Shown one piece after another: positions 8,448-17,934 of a stretch of 64,000 nt of DNA (its first letter is position 1; every line of letters starts with the position of its first letter). The notes below the pieces were generated by a model. The model searched no databases. It had not been told where the DNA came from and saw only the letters and a program-made list of their open reading frames with translations. Origin of the DNA: Deinococcales bacterium (lineage in GTDB: Bacteria > Deinococcota > Deinococci > Deinococcales > JAAFIG01); assembly GCA_013298595.1 (NCBI GenBank), contig JAAFIG010000008.1, positions 1-64,000 of the forward strand, written 5' to 3'. Made by a program: the position numbers and the translations under genes.

Positions 8448-9877
8448 GCTTTCACCTGCTTACTCGGGAAGAATGCGCCTCGAGCGATTAAGAAAATAAA
8501 CGCACTACCCACTAAAATCGAAATGCCAATACCAACTGCGGGTAATAACTTCGAGACGGCTGCCAGTAATAAACCAATTAAAGAAAGTGGAATTAAACCT
8601 TTCCAGCAAAGTTCCATCAGTTGGTCATCACGGAAACGAGGTAATGTGGCACGAATCCACATGTAGAAATACACACCGGCTGCGCCTTTGAGTAAAAACC
8701 AAAAACTGTATTGAATACCAACCAACAAACCACCTGGTTGGAAAAGTGTGTTCCACCAGCTACTGGCTTCACCTTCGGAAATATTGGCTTTTAACATCAG
8801 TAACAATGTGCTCGAGCCGCCAGCCCATTCGGTCAGGAGTGGGATATTAAACGTTGGGATGCTAGGTGGAAACCAACCACCTAAGAAAAACACAGCCAGT
8901 AACGCAGGGAGTAAGTACAATTCGGCGAATTCGGCAACAAAGAAAAAGCCGAAACGCATGCCACCATACTCGGTGTTAAAGCCAGCCACCAGTTCGGATT
9001 CGGCTTCTGGTAGGTCAAACGGAGTCATTTTTAACTCGGCAAGACCAGCAACTAAGTAAACAACAAAAGGAATAAATAATGGAATGGCAAACCACAGGCT
9101 TTGTTGGGCTTCGACAATTTTAGAAAGGTTCATGCTGCCAGCGTAGACACAAACCGAAAGCAAACTAATGCTTAGTGGCACTTCGTAACTGACAAGTTGA
9201 GCAGCGGCACGCAGCCCACCCATCAGACCGTACTTGTTGTTCATGCTCCAACCAGCCAAGAGTACGCCGTACCCACCAAGTGTACCAGCAGCAATAATGA
9301 AGATTGCGCCAGCTTCAACATTGGCAAAAACCCAACCTGGAGCAAATGGAATAACTGCCATTAATAAAAAGGCGCTAACAAAAACCAAGACTGGTGCAAG
9401 AGTAAAGATAGTTTCTTCGACCATTTTTGGAGTGTAATCTTCTTTAGAAACCAGTTTGAGTGCGTCGTAAACAGTTTGTAAACTGCCAGAAGGTCCGTTA
9501 TGCAGTGGTCCATAACGGTTCTGAACTTTGCCAAGGTATTTACGTAACATCAAAATGTTAATTAAAGCCACGACAGCAATAAACAAAAATGCCAAAACAG
9601 GGGAGAGGATACCGTAGACAACATTGAACCAAAAAGTATTTCGCTCGAGTTTAAGGGTTATCAACAACCATGGAATCACTTGGAAAGCCAGAATCAGCAC
9701 TCCGTGGGCTGCGCCGAACAACAGGGCGTAGCCAATAATGGCATTTAATAAACCCGATTTACGTGGATTGGCATTGAGTAGCCCATGATGCTTCATTCTC
9801 ATGCGGTAATGATTATCGGTTGGGACTTGCACTCGCTCGAGGGGTAAACGAGCTTCTTTATTTTCGTAAATGCTCAT
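8444..9877 (-). CDS. nuoH: NADH-quinone oxidoreductase subunit H
   Basis: 477 aa; QNRYGPLHNGPSGSLQTVYDALKL and TPFDLPEAESELVAGFNTEYGGMRFGFFFVAE are NuoH signatures. Confidence 0.95.
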   Translation of the reverse strand: MSIYENKEARLPLERVQVPTDNHYRMRMKHHGLLNANPRKSGLLNAIIGYALLFGAAHGVLILAFQVIPWLLITLKLERNTFWFNVVYGILSPVLAFLFIAVVALINILMLRKYLGKVQNRYGPLHNGPSGSLQTVYDALKLVSKEDYTPKMVEETIFTLAPVLVFVSAFLLMAVIPFAPGWVFANVEAGAIFIIAAGTLGGYGVLLAGWSMNNKYGLMGGLRAAAQLVSYEVPLSISLLSVCVYAGSMNLSKIVEAQQSLWFAIPLFIPFVVYLVAGLAELKMTPFDLPEAESELVAGFNTEYGGMRFGFFFVAEFAELYLLPALLAVFFLGGWFPPSIPTFNIPLLTEWAGGSSTLLLMLKANISEGEASSWWNTLFQPGGLLVGIQYSFWFLLKGAAGVYFYMWIRATLPRFRDDQLMELCWKGLIPLSLIGLLLAAVSKLLPAVGIGISILVGSAFIFLIARGAFFPSKQVKA

Positions 9878-11055
9878 CGGTCAATCTCTCCTAACACGAT
9901 GTCAATACTGCCCAGAATCGCAATGGCATCCGAGAATTTAGAACCAACAGCCATATCAGCAAGGGCTTGTAAAGTACAAAAACTTGGGCTGCGGTGCTTA
10001 GAACGCCAAGGTTTCTCTGAACCATCAGCTACGATATGCACACCAAGTTGACCTCTCGAGATTTCCACAGCGCGGTAACGTTCCATTCCAGCGACAGGTT
10101 TTAAGCGTGGTAATTTTGGTAGCACAGCTCCAGCTTTTGGACATTGTGCAATGGCTTGACGAATTAATTTAATACTTTCGCGGAATTCACGGAACCGAGC
10201 ACGGCTTCTCGAGTAAGCATCGCAACCGTACTCAACACAAACCTCAAAATCCAAGTGCGGGTAAGCATCGTATGGGTCGTCTTTGCGCAAATCCCAGTTA
10301 ATCCCACTACCACGTAAGTTTGGTCCAGTCACACCGTGATTCAGTGCCACTTGTGGGTCGAGCACACCAACACCAACAGTACGGGCTTGGAACACAGGTG
10401 CATCAATGGTTAAAGCTTCGTATTCAGGTAGTTTTTTCTCAAACCACGTTAAGAACTCGAGAATATCCTGCATCATTCGTGGGTGATGATCGCGGCGAAT
10501 ACCACCATACGTAAAGTAATTTGGCAGTAGACGTGCACCAGCAGTTTCTTCGATGATATCCAGAATCATTTCGCGGTCTCGGAAGGCATACAAAAAAGGT
10601 GTGATCGCACCTAAATCAAGCATGTATGTACCAATCCAGACCATATGCGAAGCAATACGGCTGAGTTCAAATAAAATGGTGCGAATATACTTGGCGCGTT
10701 CGGGTACTTCGATACCCAGCATTTCTTCGACAGCTAAGCACAACGGCAATTCGTTCTGCATCCCTGACACATAATCCATACGATCTGTGTACGGAATGCA
10801 CTGTGTATACGTGCGGACTTCCTCGAGTTTCTCGTGGTTGCGATGCAAGTATCCAATGTGCGGAATGGCTTTGGTCACACGTTCGCCATCTACGCCCATC
10901 AGCACACGAAGTACACCGTGAGTTGCGGGGTGTTGTGGACCAAGATTTAATAACATCTCGTCCGAGCGACCCGCGACTCGTTCAACACTTGTCGGGTTCA
11001 TGACTGAGCCAGATGTGTTGCGTGCATTGTTTGGTTTATCTGCTACTGCCGTCAT
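9874..11055 (-). CDS. nuoD: NADH-quinone oxidoreductase subunit D
   Basis: LNLGPQHPATHGVLRVLMGVDGERV, typical NuoD N-terminus. Confidence 0.96.
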   Translation of the reverse strand: MTAVADKPNNARNTSGSVMNPTSVERVAGRSDEMLLNLGPQHPATHGVLRVLMGVDGERVTKAIPHIGYLHRNHEKLEEVRTYTQCIPYTDRMDYVSGMQNELPLCLAVEEMLGIEVPERAKYIRTILFELSRIASHMVWIGTYMLDLGAITPFLYAFRDREMILDIIEETAGARLLPNYFTYGGIRRDHHPRMMQDILEFLTWFEKKLPEYEALTIDAPVFQARTVGVGVLDPQVALNHGVTGPNLRGSGINWDLRKDDPYDAYPHLDFEVCVEYGCDAYSRSRARFREFRESIKLIRQAIAQCPKAGAVLPKLPRLKPVAGMERYRAVEISRGQLGVHIVADGSEKPWRSKHRSPSFCTLQALADMAVGSKFSDAIAILGSIDIVLGEIDR

Positions 11056-11067
11056 ATCATCCCCTCC

Positions 11068-12228
11068 TTATCTTGGTTCCCAACGCTTAATTTTAGGATT
11101 CCGTGGTTTTTCTTCTTGACCAGCTACCAGTGCATCGGTCAGTGCTTTGAAACCCACCATATCGCCTTTGGCAAGCAAACCAGCTTGTTTGCTCCAACTT
11201 TCAATTCCCGGTGCAAGATCAAGACCAGCGGCTTTCATGATTTCTTCGATTTTGGCAACACTGGTTTGCTCGAGTTGCACAAAAGTGGCAATACCAGCCG
11301 CTACCAGAACTTCGGCACGTTTTGGTCCGATACCTTCGATAATGGTTAAATCATCTTGGCTCGAGACAACAGCTGGTGAGGTAGCTTCAACGGCAACTGG
11401 TGCAGCTTCGGCAGGGGCTGCAACTGGTTCAGGTTGGCTCGAGACAAGGGTTTGAGGTTGACTCGAGGGTGCAGCAGCAGGAGCCGCCTCACCTTTAGGA
11501 ACCCATTTCTTAGCCACTTTTTTTGGTGGTTCGGCTGGTGCACTTTCGGCAACCACTGGGTTGACTGGTGCTTCAGCAACAGGATTCGAGGCAACAGCAG
11601 CTGGTGCAACTGGAGCAGCAACAGCTTTTGGTGCAGTGGGTGCGTGGGCTGCGGCTGGAGCTGCGGCAGCAAATGGCTGAAAACCTTCTTCCCACGGAGC
11701 TGGGCTAGGAAATGGTTTAGCTTTCCAACCATCAATTAAATACCCTCGAGTGTTGTAACGCTTTTGCAAAGGATGGATCGTCCAGTGATCCTCGAGCAAA
11801 ATACGGCGCGGATGTCCGTCTAGGCTGTCTTCATGACCATCAAAAATAATGCCTACAAGGTCGTAAGCTTCGCGTTCATGCCAGTCCACGCCACCCCAAA
11901 GGTCAGAAACCGTGGGCACATGAGCGTTTTCGTAAGTGCAATAAGTGCGAACTGTGATTTTACGCTTAGACTCGAGTTGTTGTAGTTGCAGAGCAACCCC
12001 TAAACCCCATTCAAAATCGGTACCACTCATACTCGAGGGGAAATCAAAACCCGCTTTGAATAAGCGCTCACAAAGCGTGCGGTAATCCTCGAGTGCCACT
12101 GTAATCTGGATGGTATCCATGATGGTTTCAACTCGAGCCTTCAACCCAGCCACTAAGCCATTGGTTTTATCCGACTCGAGCAGCGGGATATGCCAGACTT
12201 TGGCAGGTGCAAGTGTTGGTTCGCTCAC
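11068..12228 (-). CDS. nuoC: NADH-quinone oxidoreductase subunit C with Ala/Pro linker, helix-hairpin-helix-like domain and KIKRW tail
   Basis: [37 protein letters not shown] is the NuoC signature. C-terminal [22 protein letters not shown] and [16 protein letters not shown]. Confidence 0.93.
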   Translation of the reverse strand: MSEPTLAPAKVWHIPLLESDKTNGLVAGLKARVETIMDTIQITVALEDYRTLCERLFKAGFDFPSSMSGTDFEWGLGVALQLQQLESKRKITVRTYCTYENAHVPTVSDLWGGVDWHEREAYDLVGIIFDGHEDSLDGHPRRILLEDHWTIHPLQKRYNTRGYLIDGWKAKPFPSPAPWEEGFQPFAAAAPAAAHAPTAPKAVAAPVAPAAVASNPVAEAPVNPVVAESAPAEPPKKVAKKWVPKGEAAPAAAPSSQPQTLVSSQPEPVAAPAEAAPVAVEATSPAVVSSQDDLTIIEGIGPKRAEVLVAAGIATFVQLEQTSVAKIEEIMKAAGLDLAPGIESWSKQAGLLAKGDMVGFKALTDALVAGQEEKPRNPKIKRWEPR

Positions 12229-12776
12229 AGCAACACCCTTCCATCATGCCCAGGTTCTGCCAAAGGATCAAAATCGGCATCCATCAGTGTGCCAGGTACA
12301 TAACGCGCAGCAGGATCAGCGATTTTGTCACGCAGCAACAACAAGGCTTGCATCAGGGCTTCTGGACGCGGCGGGCAACCTGGAACGTAAATATCCACTG
12401 GAATAATTTTATCCACGCCTTCAACCACGCTGTACCCCTGACGGAATGGTCCGCCTTGGTTGGCACAAGCGCCCATGCTAATCACCCATTTGGGTTCAGA
12501 CATTTGTTCCCAGAGTTGACGGACAACTTTGCCCATTTTTTTGTTCACTGTGCCAGAAACAATCATCACATCGGCTTGACGTGGTGTGTTGCGATAAAAA
12601 ACACCAAAGCGATCCATGTCGTAACGAGTCGCGCTCGAGTTCATCATTTCGATAGCACAACAAGCAATACCGAAAGTCAAAGGCCATAAACTGCGTGACC
12701 TCGAGAGGTTGATCAGATCGTCAAGCGAACCGAGGATAACGTTGTCCGGACGGGCTTGTGTACCTAGTAAACCCAT
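12225..12776 (-). CDS. nuoB: NADH-quinone oxidoreductase subunit B
   Basis: [16 protein letters not shown] ... [11 protein letters not shown] ... [12 protein letters not shown]. Confidence 0.97.
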   Translation of the reverse strand: MGLLGTQARPDNVILGSLDDLINLSRSRSLWPLTFGIACCAIEMMNSSATRYDMDRFGVFYRNTPRQADVMIVSGTVNKKMGKVVRQLWEQMSEPKWVISMGACANQGGPFRQGYSVVEGVDKIIPVDIYVPGCPPRPEALMQALLLLRDKIADPAARYVPGTLMDADFDPLAEPGHDGRVLL

Positions 12777-13156
12777 TTTAATGCTCCTTTGCGTAGTGCA
12801 TAAAGAAAGCCGAGGAACAAAATCGTTAGAAACGAAATAACAGCCATTAATCCTGCCAGACCTAAACCATCAAAGGCGAGTGCCCAAGGGTAAAGTAAGG
12901 CTGCTTCGACATCGAAAATCACGAAGAGCATGGCAAACAAGTAGTAATTCAAATTGAATTGCACATTGGTATCTCCAATGGTTTCCATACCGCATTCGTA
13001 CACAGAGTCTTTGGCTTTGTTGCTACCATACCGTTTTGAACCCGCAAAGAAAAACGCTAACTTTGCAATTTCCAGCGTGACATACACGATTCCTGCGCCG
13101 ATGATTGCAAAGAGACCGATGTATAAAGCACCCGTCACCTCTGTTGTGTAATCCAC
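12764..13156 (-). CDS. nuoA: NADH-quinone oxidoreductase subunit A
   Basis: 130 aa; [47 protein letters not shown] start preceded by gaggagg. Confidence 0.95.
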   Translation of the reverse strand: MDYTTEVTGALYIGLFAIIGAGIVYVTLEIAKLAFFFAGSKRYGSNKAKDSVYECGMETIGDTNVQFNLNYYLFAMLFVIFDVEAALLYPWALAFDGLGLAGLMAVISFLTILFLGFLYALRKGALKWVY

Positions 13157-13552
13157 TTTCCTGCCTCCTCTAAAATAAATCTATAAGCGTCTTATTTTAG
13201 TGGTGCTGCTCGAGAAGGTCAAACCCAGAATGTCCCGTGCAACACAATTGCCAGTGTTAGCGGCTGGTGTTTGTGTGTTGCAACAATTGATTCTCTCTGA
13301 ACCAAATTATTGTCAGGTTGAAATCAGGTTGCTGTTTTATTGTTGGTTAAAAGCATTTGATAGTGCGATTAGTTGCGCTGCAAAACAGATTTATCTTGTC
13401 TGGAAGGGTATTTTAAGGCTGTATTTGATGTAAAAGGCGGAAATGAAAAATACGAAGAATGTATGAGTATGAAATATCTCAAAACACATTTCTGTTTTTG
13501 GTGTCTTGTGCGATTGCTTTGTTGAGGACACGCAAACCTTGATTCTCATGAA

Positions 13553-13592
13553 ATTATACTCAAAGTAGTATAATGTGTAAATAACTCAAAGT
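13553..13592 (+). promoter_or_regulatory. Candidate operator/promoter upstream of the MNIO-like genes
   Basis: Perfect 8-bp inverted repeat ATTATACT-caaagt-AGTATAAT (13553-13574) containing a TATAAT-like box, plus two ACTCAAAGT direct repeats (13558-13566 and 13584-13592). Confidence 0.45.
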
Positions 13593-13608
13593 TAAACTGG
13601 AGACTAAA

Positions 13609-14538
13609 ATGATTGCCTTATCTGCTAACGACTCAAGCGCCCTGCGGAGCCTGCTTCGCAAAATCAACCCACCTCTCAACTATGTCAAAGTTGCCCTCGA
13701 GAAAGACCTCGACTTGCAACTCGAGAGTGCCAGAGCATTACGTCCAGTGCTACTGCATGGTTGTGGCGACCATTGGCGAATTGCCATGAGTCAACTCCCT
13801 AACCTCGAACGGTTACAACGCTGGATTGCTACCAGCAATACCCCGTACCTGAGTTTACATCTCGATATTCAACCCGAGGATATGGCACACCTAACCCCAG
13901 GTGCAGCCCTCGAGCGCATTGCCGAGAATGTCGCACAACTTGCGGACAGCACAGGTTTACCAATTTTGCTCGAGAATGTTGCCCAGTACGCTTGGAGCGA
14001 ACGTCCAAAATTTGTCACCGACCCACATTGGATAACAGCTGCCCTCGAGATAAGTGGAGCAAATTTACTACTCGATATTACGCACGCTCGAGTCAGTGCT
14101 TATCATCGTAACGAAGATGCTGAAAGTTACTTGGCGGCTTTACCACTCGAGCGAACCATTGAAATCCACACCAGTGCTCCGCGTATGGAATCAGAAGGTT
14201 TGCGCGATCGCCACTTACCCATGCAACAAACCGAATTTGATTGGCTCGAATGGGCAATTACCCGCACCCCCGCTTTACAAACCATCACCCTCGAGTACGG
14301 TGGCATCCCCGATATCGGACACACCCGCGAAGGACGCGAAATCCGCATTCCACGCAACGACCCAAGTGCGCTGCTCGAGAACCTTGCTAAGCTCGATACA
14401 CTGCGGAAACGCTTAGCAGGCAAACTGCGTGAAGCACCTAAATTGCCCCAAGGTTGGCACATAGACCAACGCCGTGCTCCAACTCGAGAAGAAGAACTTA
14501 GTATTGGCAGCATCCAAGCCATGGGTTACGACGCGTAA
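13609..14538 (+). CDS. DUF692/MNIO-like (multinuclear non-heme iron oxidase family) TIM-barrel protein, copy 1
   Basis: Conserved ligand-like motifs: LLHG, YLSLHLD, LLENV, LLDITHARVSAYH, IEIH, LRDRH, TITLEYGG. Confidence 0.6.
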   Translation: MIALSANDSSALRSLLRKINPPLNYVKVALEKDLDLQLESARALRPVLLHGCGDHWRIAMSQLPNLERLQRWIATSNTPYLSLHLDIQPEDMAHLTPGAALERIAENVAQLADSTGLPILLENVAQYAWSERPKFVTDPHWITAALEISGANLLLDITHARVSAYHRNEDAESYLAALPLERTIEIHTSAPRMESEGLRDRHLPMQQTEFDWLEWAITRTPALQTITLEYGGIPDIGHTREGREIRIPRNDPSALLENLAKLDTLRKRLAGKLREAPKLPQGWHIDQRRAPTREEELSIGSIQAMGYDA

Positions 14539-14545
14539 GGGAATC

Positions 14546-15355
14546 ATGCCATTACAATTGATAATCAATTGGTCAGAACAACTGGCATCTCTCTTAGAAA
14601 CACATGGACATATGGTGGATGGTATCAAAATTCCAACACTGACACCTCCACCAAGCCATAATCTCAAAAACAAAACTATTTTGCTGCACGGTTTAACGGC
14701 TCCGTACAGAATTATGCAACCAGATATTCCAAAACTCGAGGAATTGCGAGAATGGATCGCTCTGACAAAAACACCCTACTTATCAGTGCATCTGGATGCC
14801 AAAATTTCCGAAGACCATGAAGTACTTAGCAATGTTGAAGACATCATTGAACAGATTTGCAACAATGTTATCGCTCTCAAACAAGCGACAGGGTTACACA
14901 TTGCCCTCGAGAATTGTGTTTATTATCCGTGGGGTAAGTTGCCACGACAATTTTCAGACCCACAATTTATTGGTCAAGTCATACAAGCCAGTGGTGCAGA
15001 TTTCTTACTCGATATTGCCCATGCTCGAGTCAGTGCTGCCCATCGCCAAGAAGAAATAAGTCAATACTTAGCAAAGTTGCCCTTAGATCGAGTCCGCGAA
15101 ATTCATATTTCAGGACCAAGGTTGCAAGCCGAAGGGCTGCGCGATCAACACAACCATATGCTCGAGATTGACTACCAAATTTTACAACAGGTCATACCCC
15201 AAGCAAAACAATTGCAAACCATCACGCTTGAGTACGGTGGTACACCTCCAACGACCAGAAACCTCGACGGGTCTCGAGTTGCAATAGACCGTAATAACAT
15301 CCATGAATTAGCTGTGCAAATAGAAAAACTCTATGCGATTTGCCAAAACCATTAA
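14546..15355 (+). CDS. DUF692/MNIO-like TIM-barrel protein, copy 2 (tandem paralogue)
   Basis: Start placed at MPLQLIINW. Same motifs as copy 1: LLHG, YLSVHLD, ALENC, LLDIAHARVSAAH, REIH, LRDQH, TITLEYGG. Confidence 0.6.
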   Translation: MPLQLIINWSEQLASLLETHGHMVDGIKIPTLTPPPSHNLKNKTILLHGLTAPYRIMQPDIPKLEELREWIALTKTPYLSVHLDAKISEDHEVLSNVEDIIEQICNNVIALKQATGLHIALENCVYYPWGKLPRQFSDPQFIGQVIQASGADFLLDIAHARVSAAHRQEEISQYLAKLPLDRVREIHISGPRLQAEGLRDQHNHMLEIDYQILQQVIPQAKQLQTITLEYGGTPPTTRNLDGSRVAIDRNNIHELAVQIEKLYAICQNH

Positions 15356-15434
15356 AACATCCAAACCAGCTATTTGAACCGTATGCCTTTTAATGCTGTT
15401 TTCTCCGACCCCATTTGCACCGTATACTTATGTC

Positions 15435-16013
15435 ATGGCAAGTGCGCCAACCGACTCGAGTTTCAGTGATGAATTTTTACTAGCGCAAATCGCCATTGGT
15501 GATGAAACCGCTTTGACCGAACTCTATCAGCGTTTCTCGAGACGAGTCCATGCTTTGGCTCGCAGGATTTTAGGCAGTGTTAGTGAAGCCGACGACACCT
15601 GCCAAGATGTCTTTGTTAAACTCTGGGAACGGGCTAATTCTTTTTTTGAAACACGAGGCAATGCCGCCAGTTGGATTATGACCATTGCTCATCATGCCAG
15701 CATAGATGCTTTGCGACGACGCACCTCGAGACGAACCGATCATCCAGAAGAAAACTATCTCGAGCGAACTGTTTTTGAAACCAGTCACGACCCACTCGAG
15801 CAAGCAATGCTGACCAAAGCTCTGCAAGTGTTAACTGCTTCTGAGCAAGAACTTATTCAGTTGGCATTTTTTACTGGTTTAAGTCATTCACAAATTGCTC
15901 GGCAAACAGAATTACCGCTGGGCACAATTAAATCGCGTTTACGAATCAGCCTCGAGAAATTACAAAAAATCTTAGGCTCAGAAAAACCCTTAGAATTGAT
16001 GGTGGAATCATGA
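15435..16013 (+). CDS. ECF-type RNA polymerase sigma factor
   Basis: Region 2 ELYQRFSRRVHALARRILGSVSEADDTCQDVFVKLWE and region 4 LPLGTIKSRLRISLEKLQ. Alternative start at 15393. Confidence 0.88.
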   Translation: MASAPTDSSFSDEFLLAQIAIGDETALTELYQRFSRRVHALARRILGSVSEADDTCQDVFVKLWERANSFFETRGNAASWIMTIAHHASIDALRRRTSRRTDHPEENYLERTVFETSHDPLEQAMLTKALQVLTASEQELIQLAFFTGLSHSQIARQTELPLGTIKSRLRISLEKLQKILGSEKPLELMVES

Positions 16014-16864
16014 TTGCCCCTTTGCCTTGGAACGAACCGCAACGTCTTTTTGCTTTGCAGTCGTACCAAATTCTGGATACGCCTAGCGAAGCCACTTTCG
16101 ATGTCCTTGCTGAACAAGTGGCAGCAACCCTGAATGCACCAATTGCAGTGATTGGTTTTATAGATGAAACACGCCATTGGTTTAAAGCCAAAGTCGGCAC
16201 GCCCTTTGAAGTCAATCGTCGTGAATGGGCAACTTGTGCCCATACCATTGCCGAAGCTCAAGTCATTGCTTGTAACGATGTGCGTTTAGATGCCCGATTT
16301 TCCGATATGCCACCACTCGAGCAAGTGGGTGTTAAAGCTTATGCAGGAGCACCAATTATTGCTGATGGTTGTGCCATTGGAACTGTTTGTATTTTTGATC
16401 TGAAAACACGACAATTTACCCAAGAAGATATGGATAATCTCGAGCGCTTTGCCAAATTAGCCCTTGGTATGCTTGAGCAACGCCGTACCAGCATCGAATC
16501 TGAGGGTATCGAAATCCTCAGTGCTGCTTTACCTGCCAGTCAGCCAAGTCAAGCTGTGCAGCACAATATCCTCGAGCAAATTCGTAACAAACCAAAAGTT
16601 GCGTCACTCGCCGAAATTCAGCAAATTGGTCATCAGACGTACCGTCTAACAATTCATAGTGAGAAACCAGACAGTATGCACTGGCAAATCTGGGCAATGT
16701 CTCCAACCGATACTACCCCTCGAGCTATGCAGCGAATCAGTAGCAACCAAAGTGATTTTTTGGTTGCTGAAGACACTCGAGCCATTGTTGTTTCACTCGA
16801 GCCACAACAACCCACAACCCACCCAACTCAAGTGATTGCTGTTTTACCTATTGCACCAACTTAA
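16010..16864 (+). CDS. GAF-domain protein with RskA-like (anti-sigma) C-terminal domain
   Basis: Overlaps the sigma gene by 4 bp (ATGA). GAF: FDVLAEQVAATLNAPIAVIGFIDETRHWFKA...CAHTIAEAQV...YAGAPIIADGCAIGTVCIFD. C-terminus HWQIWAMSPTDTTPRAMQ...AIVVSLEPQQPTTHPTQVIAVLP resembles RskA-type domains. Confidence 0.65.
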   Translation: MIAPLPWNEPQRLFALQSYQILDTPSEATFDVLAEQVAATLNAPIAVIGFIDETRHWFKAKVGTPFEVNRREWATCAHTIAEAQVIACNDVRLDARFSDMPPLEQVGVKAYAGAPIIADGCAIGTVCIFDLKTRQFTQEDMDNLERFAKLALGMLEQRRTSIESEGIEILSAALPASQPSQAVQHNILEQIRNKPKVASLAEIQQIGHQTYRLTIHSEKPDSMHWQIWAMSPTDTTPRAMQRISSNQSDFLVAEDTRAIVVSLEPQQPTTHPTQVIAVLPIAPT

Positions 16865-16902
16865 AAGTACGAAAACACAAAGAAAAAGTTCTTAAATTGA
16901 TT

Positions 16903-17334
16903 TCACATCACCAGTGCCAAGTGAAAGAATTGAAGTTGACTATCCTCGAGTTGCCCAATGCAATCGGCAATTTCCTCGAGTAGGTCAATGTTTTCTTCAA
17001 TACTCAATTCTGGCAAAGTAACTGTTTCTTCAATCAAAGCCACACGCAAAGCTCTAAACATCTGTAAACCACTGGCAGTTGTAAACCACTGCATTTTTTC
17101 AATTGGATAGGGTGGGTCTTCGGACTCGAGATCAAATTCTTCGGCGACCTCATCGAAAACACCCACATTATAGGCAGCATCGGTACTGTCTATAAAACCA
17201 GAAAGCTCTGGAACCTCGAGTTGCTGACAAAGTACATCCAGTTGTTCGGTGTACTCACAAAGTAAAAGGCAATCATTACCTTGGGTTTCCAAAGTATTTC
17301 CTTGACGAAATTGCAACCAATACGCTGCACTCAT
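16903..17334 (-). CDS. Hypothetical acidic protein (DUF1877-like size and composition)
   Basis: 144 aa from MSAAYWLQFRQGNTL. Open frame, no confident family. Confidence 0.55.
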   Translation of the reverse strand: MSAAYWLQFRQGNTLETQGNDCLLLCEYTEQLDVLCQQLEVPELSGFIDSTDAAYNVGVFDEVAEEFDLESEDPPYPIEKMQWFTTASGLQMFRALRVALIEETVTLPELSIEENIDLLEEIADCIGQLEDSQLQFFHLALVM

Positions 17335-17338
17335 AACA

Positions 17339-17692
17339 TCACCCCTTCGATTTTTTGGCTGGTTTCTTTTGTCTGTGCGAAGCAGCAATGGCTCCCATGA
17401 CCCACGGTTCTAATGCCTGCCAATCCTCGAGTAAATCTTCTGGAGCACGGTAATAACTCATTTGCACAAGTTTGTCTTTGCCTTCATACGTAAATGGCTC
17501 GAGGTTAGCTGTTTGGAACATTCCCACATTTTCAGCATCGGCTTTCAGGTACAACACATCTTCAACAATTAAACCCATCATCCGATCTTGGACATACATA
17601 CCCCAACCACCAAACATACTTTTTCCTCGGGCACCAACAGGAATAAGGGCTTCTTCAATAAATTCTACAAAGGCAGGTTTAACTTTAGCCAT
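17339..17692 (-). CDS. TfoX N-terminal domain family protein
   Basis: VGARGKSMFGGWGMYVQDRMMGLIVEDVLYLKAD...PFTYEGKDKLVQMSYYRAPEDLLED matches the TfoX_N pattern. Confidence 0.8.
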   Translation of the reverse strand: MAKVKPAFVEFIEEALIPVGARGKSMFGGWGMYVQDRMMGLIVEDVLYLKADAENVGMFQTANLEPFTYEGKDKLVQMSYYRAPEDLLEDWQALEPWVMGAIAASHRQKKPAKKSKG

Positions 17693-17741
17693 GATTTGCT
17701 GTCCAATCAAATCTCAATTGCTCGAGTCCAGTAATTCTAAA

Positions 17742-17781
17742 CAAAAAACCTGAATACCCTACTGCACAGTGGGGTATTCAG
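17742..17781 (-). terminator. Intrinsic terminator for the 17935-20461 minus-strand genes
   Basis: Stem CTGAATACCC/GGGTATTCAG (17750-17781), followed on the minus strand by a T run (aacaaaaaa on plus). Confidence 0.6.
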
Positions 17782-17934
17782 TGAATTAGGAGTGGTGTCT
17801 AAACTTGGTAAAATGGCGGCTAATGTCTTCATTGTCACCTCGGCTGATATTGCCAAAAGAATACAATGAATTACGCCAGAACACAACTCTAACTATACTA
17901 TTTTGTGTATAACTACTCGAGTGCAAAGTGCAAT

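Noticed and set aside
11346-11739. ORFs 11346-11735 (-) and 11434-11739 (+) overlapping nuoC
   Set aside because: Alternate-frame shadows of the Ala/Pro-rich nuoC linker; compositionally biased with no plausible start context.
13200-13433. 77-aa ORF with several Cys upstream of the MNIO-like genes, as a possible RiPP precursor
   Set aside because: No clear SD or leader/core organisation, little sign of coding constraint, and separated by ~180 bp containing the promoter-like elements. Not supportable without conservation data.
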